Notes under the pieces: generated by a model
Database searches by the model: none
Seen by the model: only the letters and a program-made list of their open reading frames with translations
Told to the model about the DNA's origin: nothing
Shown here: one piece after another, positions 1-11,155 of the stretch
How positions within the stretch are numbered: position 1 is the stretch's first letter
How the letters are laid out: each line of letters opens with the position of its first letter
Made by a program: the position numbers and the translations under genes
Assembly: GCA_932294295.1 (NCBI GenBank)
Contig: OW028584.1
Location: forward strand, 32,497,969 to 32,561,968
Origin: Alitta virens
Taxonomy: Eukaryota; Annelida; Polychaeta; Phyllodocida; Nereididae
DNA length: 64,000 bases
Direction: 5' to 3'

Positions 1-16
1 TAATACTCACAAAATG

Positions 17-262
17 ACTTTATTAAACATAGTAGAATATAGTTTTAAAGCAACATTGACAATTATGTAATCAATAGATCTGCAACAGTGTGACAAACAG
101 TCGACAGATGATTTATCACTTCAAATCAATGATCATGTGTGTCCCGACACTTCTTTGAAGTGATAAATCATCTGTTGACTGTTTGTCACACTGTTGCAGA
201 TCTATTGATTACATGATTGTCATTGTTGCTTTAAAACTGTATTCTACTATGTTTAATAAAGT
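17..262. repeat. 109-bp-arm hairpin beside a Tc1-like element
   Basis: Positions 17-125 are the near-perfect reverse complement of 154-262 (only a few mismatches), with a 28-bp spacer. The spacer holds a GTGTCCCGACACTTCTTT motif that resembles the terminal motif at the other end of the neighbouring Tc1-like element (1331-1357). The right arm is part of the transposase-bearing element, so the left arm is either a second head-to-head copy running off the window or an inverted duplication made during aberrant transposition. Seen directly; the mechanism is inference. Confidence 0.85.
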
Positions 263-1357
263 AATTGGCTCAATGTACTTGCTCAATATCTTCCTGGAGG
301 TACTGCCATCCATTATGCTGGATCCATCTTGGGTTATGTCATCAATGAAGACCAGGTCACCAGGTCCTTTGGCAGTAATACATGCCCAGGCCATCACACT
401 ACCTCCTCCATGCTTCACAGATGCAGAGGTATACCTTGGATCATCAGCTTTGTTCTTTGGTCTCCACATTGTGCACTTGCCATCAGACTGAAACATGTTT
501 ATTTTAGTTTTATCTGTCCACAGGACCTTTTCCCAGTAAGATGTGGGTTATTAACATGTGCCCTTGCAAATTCCAGCCTTGCTCTTCTGTTCTTGGCACT
601 TATCAGGGGTTTGCAGCATGCCCGACGTCCCATAAACCCTGCAGCATGTAACCTATTCCTGATGGTTTGGTCACTGATGTTTATTCCTGCATCCTTCAAT
701 ACTTGGTTGATCTCAGGGGCAGTTAGTTTGGGGTTTTTCTTCACCATCCGCCTTATGGCATGGTCATCAGCTGAAGTTGCCCTTGGATGCCCTGATCTCG
801 GAAGGTTGGCTGTGCTGCCAGTTTGTTTGAACTTCTGTAGCACATTGTGCACAGTGGTTTTAGCAACTTTCAACAATTTAGAGATGTTGCGAATGCTGAA
901 GCCATCATTTTCCAGATTTATTATTGTGTCTTTAATTTTTGAACACAATTGTTTCCTTGGCATCCTTTCAGAAATGACTTGAGGCCTGATAATTCTAATA
1001 TATTGACACTACACTGCCAAAAACAGTTTCTCCTTACTCAGTGTCACTTGGAGTAATAGTCTGAACTTAAAATTAATTGTTTAACTTCAAGCATAATAGC
1101 AGATTAGTGTCTAGTTATCAATTAAGGCTAAAATCTTAAGGTGTCCCAAGACTTTTTTGGGTCCTCTGTGACATGGTTCAATGCTTTTTGTGTAACTGTG
1201 TGCTTAATCATGCATGGAAGGATAACACAAACAACAAACATTCTCACAGCACAGAACACCATGAAACAGTAAATCATAATTTTTGAATGTCCATTTCTAC
1301 AGAAAAAGTAAAAATAACTCCCATTCATGTCTGTCCCATCACTTTTTTGAGGCACTG
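126..1357 (-). mobile_element. Tc1/mariner (Tc1-like) DNA transposon, defective
   Basis: A transposase remnant runs on the minus strand. The right end reads CTGTCCCATCACTTTTTTGAGGCACTG (given here only as a motif around 1331-1357) and is followed by TA at 1358-1359, the expected target site. A second motif of the same orientation lies inside at about 1140-1165 (GTGTCCCAAGACTTTTTTGG). Two direct copies about 190 bp apart in one end match the IR/DR end architecture known from Sleeping Beauty-type Tc1 elements. The left end is obscured by the hairpin at 17-262. The coding part is broken, so the copy should be immobile. Confidence 0.75.
209..963 (-). pseudogene. Tc1-like transposase, frameshifted and 3'-truncated
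   Basis: The N-terminal part (963 down to 499) has the paired helix-turn-helix DNA-binding region of Tc1 transposases (for example IRNISKLLKVAKTTVHNVLQ) followed by the RSGHPRATS linker. The frame then slips by one near 535-545: the first catalytic-Asp motif (WTDKT) lies in the other frame and leads into the second ORF (496 down to 209, with GGGSVMAW). The family's second catalytic Asp block and the final Asp/Glu are absent because the sequence diverges into the hairpin arm. A normal protein is about 340 aa; this copy retains about 250 codons. A dead copy, with family assignment secure. Confidence 0.85.
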
Positions 1358-1359
1358 TA

Positions 1360-2125
1360 GTTGCTGGGAGCCTCCGACAAATGTGATTTTCTGAAATCTT
1401 GTTTATCTGTTTGAAATCTAGCCATGTGTCTTATTTCTTAACAAGTCATCACTCAATGCAGAGCAAATTTAGAAAAAGGACAAAATGGATCATGTTACTG
1501 GTCAACGAAAATTGTAACTCAAATAAGCAATGTGAAGTTATCATCAGAAAAAAAAAATCAACACATTGCATCATTGAGTGAAAGAACTATAATTTAGATG
1601 TGTTATTTGCAAAAGTTCATTCTTGTGAGATTAATAGTATCATTGATAAATATGTTTGAAAAAACAAGAATTTTTAAATATTTATTTTCTTCTTATTATA
1701 CTAATTCCATATTATTTATTGACATGAGATCCCCAAAAGGCACAACTACACTATTTTAGACAAATTCTGGCAAAGTTGAAGGCATGCAGGTGCAGTAGTT
1801 CAAGCGTTCTGCTCTGTAAACTAAATTAATTATTTATTTCTATTTTTTTCCAATTTGAATAACATAGCCAAGACATGTCAATGTGACTATCAAAAGGCAC
1901 CACGTGGCCATATCGTGTATAACTGTATGAAATTTCCTAGGGCTACGTGCACTAGTTTTCAACTTCTCAAGAAATGAAGTGTCACGCCCGCCAACCTGCC
2001 CACGTACAGACATGAATTTTCAAAGTAATAACAATAACCCTATTCAAACTTCGTTGGCTGAGGTTTAAAAAGCTTTGGCAATTGCCATCTCTGACTCCCT
2101 GAGTACCCTTTACTTCTGATGAGCC
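1360..2125. other. Intergenic, nothing recognised
   Basis: AT-rich sequence with only short chance ORFs. I see no splice-bounded exon, RNA gene or element ends. Confidence 0.5.
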
Positions 2126-2129
2126 CATC

Positions 2130-2447
2130 ACGATAGATGGATAGATAGATAGACAGATTTGATAGATTGATAGATCGATAGAGATAGATAGATCGAGATA
2201 GATAGATCGAGATAGATAGATAGATAGAGATGGATAGATGGATAGATAGATAGATAGGTAGATAGATAGATAGGGTAGGTAGGTAGGTAGATAGATAGAT
2301 AGATAGTTAGATAGATAGATAGATAGGTAGGTAGCTAGGTAGGTAGATAGTTAGATTGATAGATAGATAGATAGATAGGTAGGTAGGTAGGTAGATAGAT
2401 AGTTAGATTGATAGATAGATAGATGGGTAGGTAGGTAGGTAGGTAGG

Positions 2448-2482
<35 letters not shown>

Positions 2483-2492
2483 GTAGATATAT
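2130..2492. repeat. TAGA/TAGG tetranucleotide microsatellite
   Basis: About 360 bp of GATA-type tetranucleotide repeats with interspersed blocks of TAGG and occasional GATC/GATT variants. The Tyr/Leu-rich ORFs on the opposite strand are artefacts of the repeat. No gene function is inferred. Confidence 0.95.
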
Positions 2493-2499
2493 AGATAAA

Positions 2500-3945
2500 T
2501 CTTACTAGTTTTAATGTAGCCTGGGCGATAATCCACTGTGTGATCATAAAAACAAGATTATATCTTCATAAAACAGAAAGTATATGGTACAATAATAATT
2601 TATTATTGATACCAATTGCATTGATGGCTACAATTTATAATCTGGACAGATAATCAATGGAATAGCAGTCTCTTAGCATAGGCAGGTTTTGCCATTGTTG
2701 ATTAATTGGCGCTTTAATACGTGACCTACTTAATGTTGTCCGTGTTTAATTGTTGAGTAGCACTTGGTTGCTTGGAAGCAAATCAATGAAGCAACAATAT
2801 GCATTGTATGCCAGAGTTGACCTATTTTATTAAGCATTGATGCAGCAGGTACAGAATGAAACGGATTATCTGTTCTGTGACAGTCACCATCGGCATGTAA
2901 GCTTCTTCATTTAACTAAGCATTACTTTTAACTAGAAACTCTACTAAAAATTCAGAAATGTTAGCACTTGAGGGTTAAATTAAAACTTTTGTTTGACGTA
3001 AGGATGTGATTAATATGCAGTGGAGCCTATGCTATAGCAGTTGTTTTTATATTTAATATCCCGAATAGCAATGAGTTAATTAAAATTTTCGTTGGTTTAT
3101 GCTCAGAACAATAGGAAAACTCCTGTCTTTAGTATAGCTAACAATAACATGGCATAATTCCCTCACTAATTGGCAGATTGGATCCTTAATATACACACTG
3201 TACTGGGGGCAGTTTGACATGTATAGAGAATTTAGTCCAGCTTGCATTCGATATGATGTTGTTGATTGGCGATTGCTTGATTGTATGATTAATTAGTACT
3301 TGCTTGCATGATTGATTCAACAAGTGATGATGAGATTGAGTGATTGATGAGTTATCGATGAGTTATTGATCAGTGATTGATTGACAATAAACTTTCAATG
3401 GAATTATTGATTGTTTCATCTTATGAAAATTAGTACTTATAGATTTATGTTTTGTTTGTTGACAGAATGATTGGTTATCGAAAAATAATAACATTTATAT
3501 TTTGGTTGCGGGGGAGAGGGAAGGAGGGGGATTTTCACATTATGACCCCCCCCCCCCCCCTTCCTCTTTTTCACCAAGCCAACCCGACAGTCATATTCAC
3601 ATTTCTGAAATAAGCCAAAGGGACAAAAGCATCGTAGGGATCTTTCTTGAATTTCACAAACCACTGATAAAAATGTTCTAGTTGAATCGCAAATCATGCT
3701 TTACAACATTCTGTGTTCAATACAAAATACACTGTTCAGGCCATAGAAACAGTTGTTGCAATCGCATAAACTCCTGTATACCATGCTCTTTGATCAATGA
3801 TCATTTTCCTTTGGTTCGTGCACAGCAAAAAACCTTCAAACGATGTAACAATGGCTATTGTTGAATGGAAATTTTGATTTCGAATCACTTCGATTACACC
3901 ACCAACAAAAGGAATTGAGCTTTGGCGCCTATTGCATTTAACTTA
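2500..3945. other. Intergenic with a poly-C run
   Basis: AT-rich, no supported gene. A degenerate ATTGATTGATGA-type run lies around 3245-3420, and a homopolymer of about 15 C at 3546-3560 lies beside a G-rich stretch (3509-3531). Confidence 0.5.
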
Positions 3946-3965
3946 ATAATATCATCAATAGTAAA

Positions 3966-4119
3966 TCCAACCACTGGGTTCAGAGTCGTGTTCAATTCCC
4001 GATCGAGCCTAAGTTGGATGGCTGTTTCATCCTTCGTATCATTGCCATGGTCCCTACCTGTCCTAATTAGCCCATCAGGTGCAGAAATACAGGACGTAAA
4101 GCCCCAATCCACCACCACC
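3966..4119 (+). mobile_element. tRNA-derived SINE, 5'-truncated, with 15-bp TSD
   Basis: The body shares the sequence ACCACTGGGTTC...TTCAATTCCCGATCGAGCC with the copies at 11.0, 14.5 and 15.1 kb. It retains the polymerase III B-box (GTTCAATTCCC) but lacks the A-box. The tail is CCA-rich. It is bounded by a perfect direct repeat ATCATCAATAGTAAA at 3951-3965 and 4120-4134, a target-site duplication that shows L1-type target-primed insertion of a truncated copy. Confidence 0.88.
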
Positions 4120-4536
4120 ATCATCAATAGTAAACTGGGTACACAGGTCAGATTTGCTGTTGGTCTCGTTCATGTAATGAAAAAGAAATCTTGTAATTTA
4201 ACTCCTGTTTATTAGAATAATTGAGTTGCTGGAATATTCACCAACTGTAATTGTCCCATGTACTTTCTCTTTGCATTTGAATCACATGCAATATACATCA
4301 GGCGATTGCAACTTGCAAGTATTTTAGTTTTGAATGATGTGCATTGTAATAAAAATGGCCAAATATTTGTTCAGGTGTACTATGTGCTGCATAAACTGCT
4401 CTGGTGTATTTTAGATTCAGATTTATAGATTCAGATGTTTGTTTCATCCAGACACAATTTATACTACATTCATGTATTCTCATATATCTAAACAACAATG
4501 AAATGATTGTCACAACTGTTGAACAGTTTACAGTAC

Positions 4537-5728
4537 ATGAATAGATACCTACATCTGCTGAAAATGTTAAGCACTAATTCTCTATTTGCTTCCAGGAAAT
4601 TGAAAAGACTGGCATGTTCTAAGAGCCTAGCAGCATATATTTGCATGACCTTAGTAGCTTACTATGGCATATTTTCCTTATATGACAATATAAGATATAA
4701 AAGAAGTAACATTTCTGTATCAAGACAATTTTCGGCCAATCAGCTGAAAACTTCCCATAGAACCGATGCATTTTATGAGAGGATTCCTGATGCTCAAAAT
4801 TTAAGTAAAAGTGAAAATATTACCGTTCTGAATTGGGTCTGTATACGAAGTACCCATCCGAAAATTGCTTACAGGCGTCTTAGTAAGAAACTATTCTGGT
4901 ATATCGGGCAAAACAAGTTGAGACTTCCTCAAAGACATTGCTATCATCCGCAGAAGATTATAGAAGTATTTGGGGCAAGGAAGTTCACTGAGAGAATCAT
5001 ACATGGCTTCAATGTAACTTGGCAAGTGGGCGGAATACCAAAAAGCTACAAACAGAACATGGCTACAGCATATTTCATGGGATACGACAGTTTTTTTGCA
5101 CCAGAGAATTTCTTCCATTTTCAGAAACAGTTTGTCTTCCCATTGCATCATTTAGCATCTGTAATGCACCAAGTTAAACCAGGATCAAGAAATGTGCCAT
5201 TTTACCATAAACCCTGGGGAAGGTGTCCAGGCCATTTCTCCAGATTTCGTACCAACAACTTGGAGCGATTCTTTAAAATGTTGTATGTGAATGACTCCGA
5301 CATGACTGCTAGTGCTTTTGAGGACCAACCTTACCCAGACCAAGTGTGTTATAAACAAGCTGTTTTCACTCAAGACATCTACACTGAGCATGCTCAGAGT
5401 GCTATCAAATACATACAAGAAAAACTTGGTGTTGATCGAACGAACTGTACAGCAAGCATCGTCACCATTATCAAGCGGAAAAATCGAAGAATCTTGAATG
5501 ACGAAGAATTACTAAAAGTAGCTTTGTCCTTGGGGTATGATGCAAGACTTGTGTCATTTGAAACTTTGACTTTAGAGGAACAAGCCCAGTTAGTTTACTG
5601 CACTCAGATCCTCATTGGAGTGACAGGAGCAGGTCTCCAGTGGTCTTACTTCATGAAACCACATTCCTTTGTTGTTGAAGTTGCTTGGCCTTCTTACCAT
5701 TGGCCTTTCTTTTTCTCCAGCTCCTCAG
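4537..5728 (+). CDS. GT61-family glycosyltransferase, first coding exon
   Basis: Encodes a predicted Golgi/ER type II membrane glycosyltransferase. From the ATG at 4537 there is a short basic cytosolic tail, a membrane anchor (residues about 31-49, LAAYICMTLVAYYGIFSLY) and a lumenal catalytic region. The C-terminal part has the signature GVTGAGLQWSYFMKP (residue about 361) followed by VVEVAWP. This matches the G-x-H-G-A-G-L..PG..vIEi pattern of GT61 (EOGT, POMGNT2 and relatives), with Thr in place of the usual His. An in-frame TGA at 4504-4506 closes the frame upstream. Candidate starts are 4537 and 4564; alternatively, a pyrimidine-rich TTGCTTCCAG at 4585-4594 could be an acceptor and the start lie in an upstream exon. 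The exon ends at TCAG|GTAAGA (5728/5729), phase 1. The acceptor sugar and substrate cannot be told from sequence. Confidence 0.8.
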
Positions 5729-6414
5729 GTAAGACATTCATAGTTACATCTTAAATATCTATATATTTATCTATATGCTTTTATCGACACAGTAGTATCA
5801 TACATGATACATTTTTCAAAAATAACAGATAAAAACATGTACAAAGTCTACTTCTACTCACTAAATCTGTATTCAATATATATATACATGGTATAAAAGT
5901 TAAAGGTATACATTATCAATAGATTATCTACTCATCCATGGTCCCAGTTGCTGAACAATAGCATGGTAATATGAGCATTAAGTTTCGTTTACATACACTC
6001 AAAGTCTATGCCTGTATGAGGACACTAACGAACATGTTGACAAACATGGTCTATTTCTTATATATGTTTATTAAAAAACAAAATATCACCAATAGCCCTA
6101 ATGTAACAGTCTACATGGATTCAATACAACTTCTTTACCTTAGGTGCAAAATTTCATGCCTACATTATGAAAAATAAGAGAGATATGGACGTTTGAACTT
6201 GGAAATTCATGCCGTTTGGCTTTTCAACAAAAAATTTATAAAATTTCAAATTGATGCATCATTTAAACCATTGACACTAACCCTGACCTGAAATTTTGGA
6301 TTTTTCCATTAATTATATAGATCTACAAATGATGACCTGGGGAGCTATGGATTGACCCCAATGTTGGGATGTTTTTCAGAGTTGGGTTCTGAAATTTTTA
6401 TTGTTGTCTTAGAG

Positions 6415-7531
6415 TAACTACCCTATGATGGGGTGAAATGCTATAACTTCTGTTTGAATGATCGGATTTCCTTAAGATTTGGTTTGTATAATAAGACCCA
6501 ATGGTTATGTGGTATATTTTGATATTCCCCATGAGTGGAGAGATTGGTCAGGATTCACGAGTGACATTAGGCACGAGTGAATTCTGAAGCCAATCTGTCC
6601 ACGAGTGAGGGAATATCAAAATATACCACATATCCACTTGGGTCTTATTTATATCCCACAATTTTCACGTTGTAGCTGAGTCCATGTTGCTCTTGTTCCA
6701 TGATTTCCATGTGGTATAAAAAAAGCCATGAATATTAATTACTACCATCAGCCAATCAGAGCATTGCATGACGTTACAAAAGTATGAAGCAACGTCATCA
6801 CTTCAAAACTTTTCAAGTCATTTTAAGATTTATAAAGCATTTTACGATATTTACACACCAGTTGTTAAATATTTCTTGTCAGAATTGTTTTTATAGCAGA
6901 TGTGGAAAGAAAATGATTTTATTATTCATTCTGGTCTAATTGTTTTACCGAAGCGACAACGCTCTTAAGACGTTGCCCTGAGCAACAAAGATACACAATA
7001 GTTTGATCTGTGGACTGAACAGACAACTGACTTTGCATCACGGTTTTTCCTCGAGAATCGTTAAATTTTTATAGAGAGCTGACAATTTTATTTGTTGAAT
7101 GTTGGTCAAATGGTGATTCCGACAATGGCTAGTAAGCCGCGGCGCTAGTTCAAACGGCGAAGGGCTTAGCTCCAAAAAGTGATGTATTGTCAATAGCTTG
7201 CCATAGATGTGTGGTATATAATTTCACCTCCTTGTGAGGTAAACCATGTGGTATAGATATGTATACCACATAGGCTATACCACATGGCTTTTCTATGTGG
7301 TATACAGCTAACTGTGGGATATTATACTCTATAGCATCATGTTCTGACACAGAGTTGCTGTGCGATAATTACCCCATGATGGGGTAAAGTGCTATAACTT
7401 CTGTTTGGGTGATCAGATTTTCTTTGAATTTGGTTTGTATACTCTGTAGGGTACTAGCATCATGTGGTAACATTTCTATAGTTGCTGTGCCATGGGGTAA
7501 TTACCCCCTGATGGGGTGAATTGCTATAGGA
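6415..7531. repeat. Tandem repeat of a 75-125 bp unit split by an insertion
   Basis: Near-identical units occur at 6415-6490 and 7366-7441, with a partial third at 7495-7530. Each has an ACCCCATGATGGGGTR core and then GCTATAACTTCTGTTTG. Between the first two lies about 830 bp with the 6491-6648 hairpin at its left edge. The most economical reading is an ordinary short tandem repeat interrupted by a foldback element. Confidence 0.7.
6491..6648. mobile_element. Hairpin / foldback element
   Basis: The two halves pair almost completely: ATAAGACCCA...GTGGTATATTTTGATATTCC on the left against its reverse complement ending at TGGGTCTTAT. The inner arms (GAGTGG, GATTGG, TTCACGAGTG) continue the stem to a loop of a few bases near 6570. 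No coding capacity. Probably a MITE or one end of a larger insert extending to about 7322. Confidence 0.65.
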
Positions 7532-7539
7532 AGGAAGAA

Positions 7540-8640
7540 AGGAAAATCTTTACTTTAGTGACATGTGGTAAATTACATACATTTGTCTGGTAAACAAACA
7601 ATAAACAAAAGCACAACCACCCGGCCACCTGGGCCTATATGTCACCTATTCTTAAAGAGCTAACATTATTATGCATACAATTGATTTTTTCTCATCTGGA
7701 TTGCTTTTACCAAGAACTGTCCAAGAAACTTCTGAAAGTGAATACAAATACATACAAATTTATTAAAATTATCCATACCATTAAAATTTCTATCAATATT
7801 TCCAATTTTCTGAAACAGCTCATTTCTAAAAACAACATAAGAAGCACATACCATTATCAAGTGAAACTCGTCTTCAATTTCATTATTAGTACAAAACATA
7901 CATAATCTTTCATCTGTCGGTATACCTCTATACCTTCCTATTTCAAGTTGCAATGGCAAGATTCCAAATCTGAATTGTGCTATTAAAGACCTTGTATACT
8001 TATCAATATTCATAGATACATAATCTTCAACACTATAACCCCACTTATACATGTTATATGTTCTTAACTTTACTTTTGAACTCTTTCTGTTTCCTGTTTT
8101 TCGACATATTGATCCATTAGGATATTTTTAACAGTTACTGTGTCACAATTGCTACAATCATCATAAATATGTTACAATTTTCAAAAATTTTCTTAACTTC
8201 AAAAGACCAATTATTTCTACAAAGAGAATAGTCCCAGTCAAAAACTTTTCGTGTAAGTCTATCCCGTGGCATATCAATTAACCTATTCCAAAGCCTAGTC
8301 ATAGACACTAATCTCCTCACTTTGCGGTGCACACTCAAAAAGTATTGTATAATTTTATGATGGAGAACATCTATTTTGTCAAATGACTTAAAGCCCCGTA
8401 CTCCAGCATTATAGTCGGTCATAGGCACGATTCCTGATTTATATAGTTTTGTATAGGTTTGATATCTACAGTTTTTAATATATTTCAGCTTGTTAATTAT
8501 TGCACCAAAGGCCCTGCTGGCAGCATCAGCCAAACAGTTTACTGTAATGTTATAATTCAAGCTTTCATGTAGTATAACCCCCAGATATTTGGACAATGTA
8601 AAGCAAGTAACATGCATACAATAGACGAGTGTCATCACCG
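7540..8640 (-). mobile_element. Non-LTR retrotransposon 3' part, antisense in the GT61 intron
   Basis: Two minus-strand pieces read in order, 8638-8135 and 8052-7669. The first resembles the post-RT region of non-LTR polymerases (YLGVILHESLNYNITV, then IVPMTDYNAGV). The second carries the C-terminal cysteine/histidine cluster CMFCTNNEIEDEFHLIMVC, similar to the one in the copy at 23.5-25.0 kb. The frame is broken between them, and the RT catalytic domain and endonuclease are missing (5' truncation). A dead insertion; clade not determined. Confidence 0.75.
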
Positions 8641-8786
8641 CTTGGGGTGCTATTGTTAGACGTCTAGCACCACCTCACTAGCAAGTTGTTGACAACCATT
8701 GAGCAGCCTATCATACTATATAATTAATTAGACTACATGTAGGTTATTGATCAACTTAAGTGCGCCATTTAGACATAATAAATTGC

Positions 8787-8920
8787 ATACATATAATGCA
8801 TTTTTAAAACAACAGTTTCAGTTGAATGGTTTTCGACTGATTATGATTAGGCAAAAACCATGCGTTTTCCATGCATTTATCCTTCTCATTGAAAACACAT
8901 GTAGCACATCTGGCCATGTA
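8787..8920. mobile_element. MITE copy (TACATGGCCA family)
   Basis: Shares ATGAGGCAAAAACCATGCG/TTTTC-type sequence and a terminal TGGCCATGTA with the element at 15,693-15,850. More diverged than that copy, particularly at its left end. Lies just upstream of the second GT61 exon. Confidence 0.55.
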
Positions 8921-8994
8921 TAAATACATTGAATGTTTAAATGGTTAAGTGTTGCAACGTTAATCACTCAATAGCTATTTGTTTATTATTGCAG

Positions 8995-9278
8995 ACTACA
9001 ACTCTGGTGAGAGGGCAATTATGCCGTTGAACTTCTTCAAACTATCAGTTGATAACTGCAAAATCAACTCCGATGGGATCAACAATTATCTTCATGAAGC
9101 TTTTCATACAAGGACAAATTACAAGGAGACACTAAGCAGGGCCCTTTTCCTTGACAGGAGGAATTTCACTTTCAGAAAGAACAAGATTACTAGTCTTGGT
9201 AAACTGTGTGATGTCAAAGTAGATCCCCTGAACTTTAAAAAGACGCTCGTTAAAATCAAAACTACGAGTGCACCTTGA
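8995..9278 (+). CDS. GT61-family glycosyltransferase, terminal coding exon
   Basis: The acceptor TTATTATTGCAG precedes an open frame from 8995 to a TGA at 9276-9278. It contributes about 94 residues (beginning DYNSGERAIMPLNFFKLSVD) and joins exon 1 in phase 1. The combined protein is about 491 aa from the 4537 start, within the size range of animal GT61 enzymes. The content is hydrophilic, with no second membrane segment. The linkage rests on phase, spacing, orientation and the absence of another candidate; transcript evidence was not available. Confidence 0.65.
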
Positions 9279-9833
9279 TGAGTAATTTTAGCTTAAATTA
9301 AATTGCAATTCTCAATTAACATGTTTTTTTTTTTAAATACTTTAATCACATATGTATTTAGACTCATAATATAATTGAATTTACAATCTGACTACTAGCA
9401 AGAATTAAATGCGTATTTGCCCAAACAGGTAAAGAGTGGAACATGGCACATTGGAGTTCAAAGTTGTTCATACTAAAATGCCCAATGATGACTCATGATC
9501 TTGTACGATGATGACTCAGCTTGGCTCCTGAATAGCCAGCTGGTCAACATTGGAGTTCTTATGCATGTCTCACTGAATCTAGGAAAAAACTGACAACTTA
9601 CAGTGGAGTTGTTTTAGAATTATGACACACAACTGCTATCATGACCCATCAAATGCAAGTGTGAAATACAGGTACAAGTACCATATCACTTGCTCATCTA
9701 TGATGAGTCATAACCACCAGGGTAAGCATAGTGCAACAGATAGAAACATAAGTCATGATGGACAATTTTCATATATAACATGAATAATAAGCAAAGGTAC
9801 TCATTATGTGCACCCACTGTAATGTCTCAGCAT

Positions 9834-10219
9834 TAGGGCTGTACACCTTTATCTTTTTAATGATACGATACTATCACGATACAGTAAACCGATACGATAC
9901 GTATCATGCTACGTATCGCTAAGCTGTATCAATAGGAGAATTAAAGTAAGCCTACACTAGGCTACAGTAAAAGACAATTAACAATGAAATATTATGAACA
10001 AATCTATATGCAATAATTCCAGTCTGTTGTTTAATGTCATTACAATTAAATCTGGCTCAAAAACATTGGAACATCTGGGTAGCAGGTGTTGGTATGGAAA
10101 AAACGCCGATCTGCAGACTGTTTTAGTGTATCGTCATTATTACATAACAGGTATCAATCCCCGTATCGTTATTCTTGTACCGGTACAAATGGTATATCGA
10201 GAACCAGTGTACAGCCCTA
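9834..10219. mobile_element. hAT-type MITE, 386 bp, with 8-bp TSD
   Basis: Ends are TAGGGCTGTACAC at the left and its exact reverse complement GTGTACAGCCCTA at the right. Flanking 8-bp direct repeats CTCAGCAT lie at 9826-9833 and 10220-10227. An 8-bp target duplication with TAGGG-type termini is the hallmark of hAT elements. The interior has GATACGATAC / GTATCG inverted motifs and no transposase, so it is non-autonomous. The perfect TSD suggests a fairly young insertion. Confidence 0.92.
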
Positions 10220-10395
10220 CTCAGCATGATGGTAAAGAACGCTCAGAAGTTCGCAGCCGGTAGCACAGCACTTGGCAAATGAAGCTGGATTAGAGTAGCG
10301 AGAATATTTATCAAGAGCAAGGACTCAATAGGCAGCACCACTGCACTAAATAAAAACACAATATGCTCGATCCACACTCATTCTCTACCTTCTAA

Positions 10396-10742
10396 GCACT
10401 GTGTGTCATCACCTCATAGCTCTGCAACCTAATTATGTACAAAATTTACTACAAATATTTTGCTCGTTTAGTCATCTAAAATAAACTAACTAGTCTATAG
10501 GCTTGCTTATGGTATTAATTGTCTAACAATGAAATTACAGAATAATTAGATGTTCATGTGCTGAGTTCATGCAATTCTTGTTGTGACAAGCAGGCAATTC
10601 AGAAACATTGCCGAAACTCAAAAATATGAATTCATTTCTCTTGTATTTTCAAAAGAAGATTTCTTAAGTCTATACTCAGCCTATGGGCTACATAGCTTAA
10701 CCAACCATTTTGTATAACTAGGTAAACTAGCACAGAATGTCC
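10396..10742 (+). repeat. Diverged dispersed repeat, copy 1
   Basis: Aligns in the same orientation with 18,866-19,172, with shared blocks such as AATGAAATTACAG, AATTAGATGTT, TTTCTCTTGTATTTT and AACTAGGTAAACTAG separated by small indels. Neither copy has a long ORF. Family unknown; an old repeat or duplicated segment. Confidence 0.7.
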
Positions 10743-11018
10743 ATAATTAGGTCATAGGTGACAGCACATAGTGCTATGCAATAGTGATTAATCTGATGGT
10801 TTGTTTTTGTTCTGTAACACAAGATTACTTTAGTGTTGTGAATCAGGAGAGGCTCTTTATGAAGATCAAGAACCACGAAATGTAATTTTCGTGTGAGTCG
10901 AACTTGCTCACGAGGACAAGCTTTGCGTGGATCCTGCCACCTAATGTTGATCATATGGCCTGTCATTACAAGCTATCCTATCCTATCGGACTTCCTTTTT
11001 CTTCTCTGGGCTGCGGGG

Positions 11019-11155
11019 TGGGGGCCTAGCTCAGTGGTAGCATGCTTGGCTTTCAACCACTGGGTCCTGGGTTCAATTCCCGGTCGAGCCTATGTTGGAT
11101 GGCTGTTTCTTCCTTCGTCTCATTGCCATGTCCTAATTAGCCCATCGAAGTGCAG
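11019..11155 (+). mobile_element. tRNA-derived SINE with intact A and B boxes
   Basis: The head (GGGGGCCTAGCTCAGTGGTA) has a polymerase III A-box and GGTTCAATTCC is the B-box. The first about 72 bp can be laid out as a tRNA, with a D-arm, a T-arm and a possible anticodon-position TTC, but the anticodon and acceptor stems pair poorly. The tRNA-unrelated body (GTTGGATGGCTGTTTC..., CTAATTAGCCCATC) is shared with the other three copies, so it is a SINE and not a tRNA gene. The CCA/CA tail of the other copies is missing here. Confidence 0.85.

Larger units (their letters stand above)
5729..8994 (+). other. Intron of the GT61 gene
   Basis: A GT at 5729 and an AG at 8993-8994 (TTGTTTATTATTGCAG) bound this 3.27-kb interval. 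Both sides are phase 1: the last base of exon 1 plus the first two of exon 2 give GAC. It hosts the 6.4-7.5 kb tandem repeat with a hairpin insert, an antisense non-LTR fragment (7.5-8.64 kb) and a MITE (8.79-8.92 kb). Region 5760-6410 holds nothing I recognise. Confidence 0.7.

Noticed and set aside
2335..2547. Tyr/Leu/Ser-rich ORFs over the GATA repeat
   Set aside because: Frame artefact of the tetranucleotide repeat.
11019..11092. A functional tRNA gene
   Set aside because: The tRNA-like head has poor anticodon and acceptor pairing and the same sequence plus a tRNA-unrelated body recurs at three other places, so it is a SINE.
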